Below, in pieces: positions 15,107 to 19,613 of a stretch of DNA of 19,613 nt; the stretch's first letter is position 1; each line of letters starts with the position of its first letter. The stretch covers positions 1 through 19,613 of the forward strand of contig NZ_JBAGBW010000028.1 in the NCBI RefSeq assembly GCF_039822205.1. Direction: 5' to 3'. Made by a program: the position numbers and the translations under genes. The notes beneath the pieces are model-generated. The model saw nothing but the letters and a program-made list of their open reading frames with translations. It ran no database searches and was not told where the DNA came from. Source of the stretch: Thermodesulfobium sp. 4217-1 (GTDB lineage: Bacteria; Thermodesulfobiota; Thermodesulfobiia; Thermodesulfobiales; Thermodesulfobiaceae).

Positions 15107-15805
15107 GTGTATAGGTCATATAATGATGAGTTAACTGGAACTACAGCCGCTACTGACGTATCTGGCTTTTTTAGGGGAGTCTTCACGTGGATGTTTCTTG
15201 GGCTCCTGTTCACTGGAGTGATTTCTTACGCAATAGCGTCTAATGTTTCAATTTTGCAGCTTATTTTGGGCAATCCTATCTTGTTTTATGGGATAATCGG
15301 CCTGCAATTTATTGCAGTTATAACCCTATCTGCTGCTATTACAAAGCTACCTGCTGAGGTCGCAGAGTTTATTTTTATATTATATTCTGCCCTGACAGGA
15401 GTAACTTTTTCTACGCTATTCGTAGCTTATACATCTGATTCTATAGCGTCCACATTTCTCGTTACCGCTATATCTTTTGGCGTAATGGCTTTAATGGGAT
15501 ACACCACAAAGGCAGACCTGACTAAGATGGGGACATTTATGATGGCAGGTCTTATTGCAATAATAGTAGGCTTTGTAGTAAATATTTTCTTGCACAGTAG
15601 CGCTCTAATGCTTCTTTTATCTGTGGTAGGCGTGATTGTGTTCCTGGGCCTTACTGCTTATGACATGCAAAAGCTAAAGAAGATATATCTAGCAGGCGCA
15701 TTTGATGAAAGAAAGGAAACAGTTTTGGGCGCTCTCACTCTGTATCTGGATTTCATAAACCTATTTCTTATGCTACTAAATGTAATGGGGAACAGAAGAG
15801 ACTAA
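15107..15805 (+). CDS. Bax inhibitor-1 / YccA-YbhL family membrane protein
   Basis: The 232-residue protein has about seven hydrophobic segments after a soluble N-terminus, the layout of bacterial BI-1 (TMBIM) proteins. Family features include the SALTGVTFSTLF helix, GYTTKADLTKMG in the middle, TAYDMQKLKKIY, and a final YLDFINLFLMLL segment. Homologues act as pH-sensitive calcium leak channels or modulate FtsH; the role here is unknown. GTG 15107 is chosen because AAGGAG lies 8 bases upstream. GTG 15098 is within that site. Confidence 0.93.
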   Translation: MYRSYNDELTGTTAATDVSGFFRGVFTWMFLGLLFTGVISYAIASNVSILQLILGNPILFYGIIGLQFIAVITLSAAITKLPAEVAEFIFILYSALTGVTFSTLFVAYTSDSIASTFLVTAISFGVMALMGYTTKADLTKMGTFMMAGLIAIIVGFVVNIFLHSSALMLLLSVVGVIVFLGLTAYDMQKLKKIYLAGAFDERKETVLGALTLYLDFINLFLMLLNVMGNRRD

Positions 15806-15837
15806 ATTTTATGTTTGAAATTTTTTAGAGGGAAATT

Positions 15838-16197
15838 ATTAAATATTTCTGTCCTTTTTGTAAAGCAGAGTTATCTGAAGATTTCAAGGCCTGTCCTTAT
15901 TGCAAGGCTGATTTGAGGGGTAGTATTTCTTATGATGATAAGATAATATTATCCCTTGATCATCCTATTCTTGACATCAGAATGGTATCTATCAAGTTGG
16001 TTGGAGATAAGCGCATAAAAAGAGCCTTGTCAAAACTATCTGATCTAGCAAATAAATCAAGCGATCCGCTGGAGCTTATCGCAATATGTAAGGCTCTAAA
16101 ACAAATTGACTCAGATGAGGCTATTGATATCATAGGAAGGATCAAACAAAAAAATAATAAAATTGTGAACGATTATATAGATGAAATTATGTCTTGA
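15838..16197 (+). CDS. Zinc-ribbon protein with helical-repeat-like C-terminus
   Basis: Read from ATT 15838, the product is 119 residues. Residues 5-22 form a double-CxxC zinc ribbon (CPFC, then CPYC ten residues later). Residues 35-119 are helical with HEAT-like repeats (HPILDIRMVSIKLVGD, then LSDLANKSSDPLELIAICKAL). A stop in this frame lies at 15826-15828. The first conventional start is TTG 15913, which would delete the zinc ribbon. The GAGGGA ribosome binding site at 15828-15833 points to ATT 15838, as in infC. The gene overlaps the DUF89 gene by 17 bases. Function is unknown; a metal- or nucleic-acid-binding adaptor is plausible. Confidence 0.75.
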   Translation: MKYFCPFCKAELSEDFKACPYCKADLRGSISYDDKIILSLDHPILDIRMVSIKLVGDKRIKRALSKLSDLANKSSDPLELIAICKALKQIDSDEAIDIIGRIKQKNNKIVNDYIDEIMS

Positions 16198-17047
16198 TTG
16201 TATAGTTTGTTTCCAAAAACAGGCCCTCTTTGCGACAAAAGATCTGGACGATAGCTTAAGGGCTAAGATTTTGAAGAAAGTAATGCTTTTTCTGTGCGAC
16301 GCTGATTGGGAGACTTCCCCCGATGAGTTTGCAAACGAGGTTCACTGCATTATAAGAGAAGTATCGGGTTTATCAGACCCATATAAAGAGATTAAGAAAA
16401 ACAGCAATAAAATCTCACTTGAAATGTATCCTGAGTTAAAGGAACTTTTAGATAGAGAAAAATTAGAAAATCGGCTTTACACAGCGGTGAAGTTAGCTAT
16501 TGCAGGAAACATAATAGATTTTGGCCCTTCAGTTGAATTCGATCTCAAAGGTACTGTGAACGAGGTGATGTATAAAGATCTAGCTATAGATGATTTTAAG
16601 ATACTTCAGGAAAGGATAATTGCTTCTGAAAGATTACTTTACTTTGCAGACAATGCTGGAGAAATAGCCTTTGACAAGATATTTATTGAAGAGATGCTGA
16701 GAACAAGAAAAAGGCCCTTTAAGCAAATTAGCTTTGTAGTAAAGAGTGGGCCGATTATAAACGATGCAATGTTGGGCGATGCTTGCGATGTAGGAATTGA
16801 CAGGCTTCCTAATATTAGATTCTTAGAGATTTCAAACGGCGAAAAGAATAGCGCTCCCTCAAGAAGAAGCGATGAGGTAAGAAGATATATAGAGGAACAT
16901 GACATAGTAATTTCAAAGGGGCAGGGGAATTTCGAGGGGCTAAGCGACTATAGCAATATATTCTTTATGTTGATGGCAAAGTGCCCTGTAATATCAAATG
17001 AGCTAATGGTCGATATAAGAAGCAGCGTTATAAAATATAAAGAATAG
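16181..17047 (+). CDS. DUF89 / ARMT1-like damage-control phosphatase family protein
   Basis: The 288-residue protein matches the DUF89 metal-dependent phosphatase pattern. The N-terminus has Cys4, Cys7 and Cys10 (MKLCLDCIVC). The metal-binding DNAGE is at 157-161, PIIND at 191-195, and KGQGNFE at 246-252, followed by AKCPVISNEL. Members hydrolyse aberrant sugar phosphates or nucleotide-type metabolites; the specific substrate here is not evident. The start overlaps the zinc-ribbon gene by 17 bases, so the two are translationally coupled. A 52-base spacer separates it from queD. Confidence 0.93.
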   Translation: MKLCLDCIVCFQKQALFATKDLDDSLRAKILKKVMLFLCDADWETSPDEFANEVHCIIREVSGLSDPYKEIKKNSNKISLEMYPELKELLDREKLENRLYTAVKLAIAGNIIDFGPSVEFDLKGTVNEVMYKDLAIDDFKILQERIIASERLLYFADNAGEIAFDKIFIEEMLRTRKRPFKQISFVVKSGPIINDAMLGDACDVGIDRLPNIRFLEISNGEKNSAPSRRSDEVRRYIEEHDIVISKGQGNFEGLSDYSNIFFMLMAKCPVISNELMVDIRSSVIKYKE

Positions 17048-17099
17048 TAAAGCTTCTTTTGACTCCGAAACTGTTTCTGAGAAAGGAAAGTGCGAATAT

Positions 17100-17456
17100 A
17101 TGAGGATAAAGGTTTATAAGGAATTTAGTTTTTCTGCTGCACATAAACTGGTAGATTACAATGGCGATTGCGCTAACCTTCATGGACACACATATAAACT
17201 GGGGGTTGAGGTATCTGGACCTATTGGGGAAAACTCTATGGTGATAGACTTTAAGATCCTCAAGAATATTGTAGAAGAGAGGATAATCTCTAAACTGGAT
17301 CACAAATATTTAAACGATGTCATATACAATCCTACTGCTGAGAGGGTTTGTGAGTGGGTATTGAACGAATTAAAAGATTGTGTGCCCGAAAGCGTAAAAT
17401 TAGAATTTGTAAGGCTCTGGGAATCAGAAACTTCTTATGTGGAAATATCCTTATAG
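17100..17456 (+). CDS. queD: 6-carboxy-tetrahydropterin synthase
   Basis: QueD converts dihydroneopterin triphosphate to 6-carboxy-tetrahydropterin, the second step toward queuosine. The 118-residue product has the zinc ligands His15, His28 and His30 (the HGH motif), the catalytic Cys24 in CANLHGH, and the LDHKYLND segment with Asp67-His68. NPTAERVCEWV and a final WESETSYVEI are also typical. AGGAAAG precedes ATG. The stop TAG overlaps the GTG of queE, so the two pathway enzymes are coupled. Confidence 0.96.
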   Translation: MRIKVYKEFSFSAAHKLVDYNGDCANLHGHTYKLGVEVSGPIGENSMVIDFKILKNIVEERIISKLDHKYLNDVIYNPTAERVCEWVLNELKDCVPESVKLEFVRLWESETSYVEISL

Positions 17457-18106
17457 TGATAGCAATTCATTCTATATTTGAAAGCATATCTGGTGAAATA
17501 GGTTTTATGCCGCAGGGCTCCTGGTGCACTATAGTGAGGCTTCAGGGTTGCAACCTGAGGTGTAGGTGGTGCGACACAAAGGAATCTCAGGGCATTGAGA
17601 CTAAATATATGCTTTCAATTGATGAAGTTATAGATAGGTGTAAGAACCCAAAAGTACTCATTACTGGTGGAGAGCCGCTTATTCAGGGTGAAGCTCTTGG
17701 ACTGATAGATAGCCTTATAGAGCGGCATCACTTTGTCCAGGTGGAAACCAACGGGAGTATCTCCCTGCCAAAGGGATACTCGTCCGATTGTGGTTGGGTG
17801 GTGGACTACAAGGGGCCATCTTCTGGGGTGATTGACAGGATGCCCTCATTTGAGGAGTTTATAGATAACTGGATAGAGCACAGGGTCATAGTGAAGCTGG
17901 TAGTTGATAACTCTAAAGAGGATCTTGAATTTGTCTTTCAGATTCTTTCAAAGATGTACGGCCTTTTTCAATTTGCAATTAGCCCGCTGGATGCAAAGGG
18001 AGAAAAGATCTTAGACATTGTAAACTTTATCAGGGAGAGGGACGAAAAATTACTGGGTGAACTGATATTTTCAATTCAGATGCACAAGGTAGTGGGGCTT
18101 TTGTAG
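17456..18106 (+). CDS. queE: 7-carboxy-7-deazaguanine synthase (radical SAM)
   Basis: QueE rearranges the QueD product to 7-carboxy-7-deazaguanine. The 216-residue enzyme has an N-terminal IFESISGE, the radical SAM cluster motif C32-x3-C36-x2-C39 (GCNLRCRWCDT), and the SAM-binding ITGGEPL. The open frame extends upstream to 17354, but that part lies inside queD. GTG 17456, overlapping the queD stop by one base, gives the family-like N-terminus. No queC or queF is in the window. Confidence 0.95.
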   Translation: MIAIHSIFESISGEIGFMPQGSWCTIVRLQGCNLRCRWCDTKESQGIETKYMLSIDEVIDRCKNPKVLITGGEPLIQGEALGLIDSLIERHHFVQVETNGSISLPKGYSSDCGWVVDYKGPSSGVIDRMPSFEEFIDNWIEHRVIVKLVVDNSKEDLEFVFQILSKMYGLFQFAISPLDAKGEKILDIVNFIRERDEKLLGELIFSIQMHKVVGLL

Positions 18107-18136
18107 AGGAGTTTTTGTTATTGTTGTATAGACGCA

Positions 18137-18165
18137 TTGAAACGAAGATGTAAATGATTTATCAT
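18137..18165 (+). promoter_or_regulatory. Promoter of the XRE/ImmA gene, likely leaderless
   Basis: TTGAAA (18137-18142) and TATCAT (18160-18165) are separated by 17 bases, each matching consensus at five of six positions. The ATG at 18173 lies where transcription should start (7-8 bases after the -10), and no Shine-Dalgarno sequence precedes it. Confidence 0.6.
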
Positions 18166-18172
18166 AAAGTTT

Positions 18173-19291
18173 ATGAAGGTAAAAAACTTTAATAAAAAAA
18201 TTTTAGAGGAATATAAGGGCAATCTATCCTTAACAAGGTTTCCAAAGCTAAAGCAATGGATAGATGGGACAGATTCCCCTACGCTAAAACAGTTATCCAA
18301 AGTGGCAGATGCTCTGCATATTCCGTTTGGTTATTTCTTTTTAGATACTATGCCTGAAAGAAAAATTCCAATACCAAATTATCGCACTAAAAAAGATATT
18401 TTTTTGATGCCATCAGTTGATTTAATCGAAACTATTGAATTTGTTCAGCAACAGCAAAATTGGGTTAAAGATATTCTTGAATTATGGGGACATGAAAAGC
18501 TTGGTTTTGCTGGTAAATATAATATTGGTAGTCCAAAAAACCTGGTTGTTGGTGAATTAAGAATAATTCTTGGCTTAGAAAATGGTTGGGCAAGGTCTAT
18601 TCCTAATTGGAATCAGGCCTTAAAGGAATTGATTGTAAGGTCGGAAAAAGCAGGCATATTTGTTGTTGTAAATGGTGTGGTGGGTAATGATACGCATAGA
18701 CAACTTCAAGTTGAGGAATTTAGAGGTTTTGTTCTATATGACCCTGTTGCGCCGTTTATCTTTATAAATAACAATGATGCAATATCTGGCAAAATATTTA
18801 CTATTGTTCATGAATTAATACATATTATTATCGGTAAAAGCGGTTCTTTTGATCTTGAAAAATTTCAGGCCTGTGACGATGATATTGAACAGTTTTGTAA
18901 TAAATGTGCCGCTGAATTTTTGGTGCCAGAGCAAGACTTACTAAAAGAGTTGAAAAACAAGCGAAATATAGAGAATCAGGACGTAGAAGATCTTGCAAAA
19001 GTTTTTAAGGTAAGCTCTCTAGTTATTATAAGACGTTTGCTGGATATTTCTGTGATAAATCAGGACGATTTTTATAATTTTTATGATAAATATTTGCAAA
19101 CTGAAAGAAAAAAACATAGCAAAGGAGTCGGTGGCAATTTTTATGCTACTGAAATACTGCGCCTTAATAAGAAATTTTTAGAAATTGTCAAAGCAGGTGT
19201 AGATGAGGGGGTTATTCTTCATAGGGATGCTTATAAAATAACCAATCTTAAGGCATCTACGTTTCACAAGCTTATGGTTAGAGTTACTTGA
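18173..19291 (+). CDS. XRE-like / ImmA-IrrE family metallopeptidase, antitoxin-type regulator
   Basis: The 372-residue protein has an N-terminal degenerate helix-turn-helix (SLTRFPKLKQW, then SPTLKQLSKVADALHIPFGYFFL, about residues 20-57) and a zinc-peptidase domain with HELIH (213-217) and a likely third ligand Glu248 in CNKCAAEFLVP. This architecture commonly pairs with DUF4411 genes in toxin-antitoxin-like modules, and a DUF4411 gene indeed starts within its stop codon. In related systems the peptidase cleaves a repressor; here the likely role is autoregulation or toxin control. The N-terminal HTH is somewhat shorter than usual. ATG has no ribosome binding site, consistent with a leaderless message. 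It is likely accessory DNA at the window edge. Confidence 0.9.
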   Translation: MKVKNFNKKILEEYKGNLSLTRFPKLKQWIDGTDSPTLKQLSKVADALHIPFGYFFLDTMPERKIPIPNYRTKKDIFLMPSVDLIETIEFVQQQQNWVKDILELWGHEKLGFAGKYNIGSPKNLVVGELRIILGLENGWARSIPNWNQALKELIVRSEKAGIFVVVNGVVGNDTHRQLQVEEFRGFVLYDPVAPFIFINNNDAISGKIFTIVHELIHIIIGKSGSFDLEKFQACDDDIEQFCNKCAAEFLVPEQDLLKELKNKRNIENQDVEDLAKVFKVSSLVIIRRLLDISVINQDDFYNFYDKYLQTERKKHSKGVGGNFYATEILRLNKKFLEIVKAGVDEGVILHRDAYKITNLKASTFHKLMVRVT

Positions 19292-19613
19292 TGTATATAA
19301 TTGATACTAATATTTTTATCACTCCACATAGGACTTATTATCCTTTTCAGTTTGGTTTGGAATTTTGGAATTTCTTAGTTAAAAAGGCAGAAGAGGGTGA
19401 AGTTTGTGGTATAGATAAGGTTTATGATGAATTAAAGGATTCGAATGATGAACTTTCTAAATGGGTACGCACTTCTTTTCATAAATATTTCAAAAATTGC
19501 GAAAGCGCATCAGTTATAGGAACTTACAGAGAGATAATTAATTGGGTAAATTCACAATCACAATATAAGCAAGAAGCAAAAAATAAATTTACGTCTTATT
19601 CAAATGCTGATAT
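19291..19613 (+). CDS. DUF4411 family PIN-like protein, partial (3' end beyond window)
   Basis: The first 107 residues are present. The start MYIIDTNIFI carries the first acidic residue (Asp5) of a PIN-type nuclease site. YYPFQFGLEFWNFL, VYDELKDSNDELSKW and the final SNAD match the DUF4411 pattern, where a second aspartate (here in NAD) is expected. ATG at 19291 overlaps the preceding TGA by one base (TGATG), so translation is coupled. It is probably the toxin partner of the XRE/ImmA protein; the remaining third is cut off by the window edge. Confidence 0.85.
   Translation, partial: MYIIDTNIFITPHRTYYPFQFGLEFWNFLVKKAEEGEVCGIDKVYDELKDSNDELSKWVRTSFHKYFKNCESASVIGTYREIINWVNSQSQYKQEAKNKFTSYSNAD

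Noticed and set aside
17048-17099. preQ1 riboswitch before queD
   Set aside because: The short spacer lacks the C-rich loop and the A-rich tail of preQ1 classes; no convincing pseudoknot could be drawn.
17354-17455. N-terminal extension of QueE
   Set aside because: It lies wholly inside queD in another frame and does not resemble a QueE N-terminus; GTG 17456 gives the expected start.
1-19613. CRISPR array, tRNA or rRNA genes, insertion sequences
   Set aside because: No spaced direct repeats, cloverleaf-like sequence, rRNA segments, transposase motifs or terminal inverted repeats were seen on reading both strands.

Overview
The window is AT-rich, gene-dense bacterial chromosome with nearly all genes on the + strand, short spacers and frequent ATGA-type overlaps. 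It mixes Gram-negative-style housekeeping genes with strong GGAGG-type ribosome binding sites, many TTG/GTG starts, a Bacillus/E. coli-like Pho box, a probable selenocysteine codon, menaquinone-type UbiD/UbiA/UbiX genes and a CobA-HemD fusion. This suits a thermophilic anaerobe of the Thermodesulfobium kind. That assignment is inferred from the gene complement; there is no rRNA here to prove it.

Layout. Positions 1-1397 hold a small DsrE-like protein and a degenerate 'pseudo-E2' acyltransferase that has lost both the lipoyl lysine and the catalytic histidine. dapB (1474-2262) follows and ends at a strong terminator (2301-2334). A three-gene cassette (2401-5647) has its own AT-rich promoter region with a 12-bp tandem repeat. 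It encodes a coiled-coil protein of unknown family and two tandem P-loop ATPases resembling BrxC/BrxD (DUF2791), without other BREX genes in the window. Next comes a phosphate-uptake operon pstC-pstA-pstB-phoU (5770-8970) behind a clear Pho box, but without pstS.

Positions 9051-9395 hold a probable selenoprotein: an in-frame TGA in a CGSU motif with a SECIS-like hairpin just downstream. A UspA-type stress protein follows. Positions 9933-14392 hold ubiD-ubiA-ubiX, read as late menaquinone (futalosine-type) or ubiquinone-like steps, then a cobA-hemD fusion that feeds siroheme and corrinoid synthesis. A convergent SemiSWEET gene (minus strand) abuts it. Then come a small membrane protein, a Bax-inhibitor-1 family protein, a zinc-ribbon/helical-repeat protein coupled to a DUF89 phosphatase, and queD-queE for queuosine precursor synthesis. 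The window ends in a toxin-antitoxin-like pair, an XRE/ImmA-IrrE metallopeptidase overlapping a DUF4411 (PIN-like) gene that runs off the edge.

Cross-cutting observations: two genes look leaderless (SemiSWEET and the XRE/ImmA gene), and three genes have good ribosome binding sites facing ATA or ATT rather than any ATG/GTG/TTG. Leading candidates for something undescribed are the CGSU selenoprotein, the stand-alone two-ATPase cassette and the pseudo-E2.
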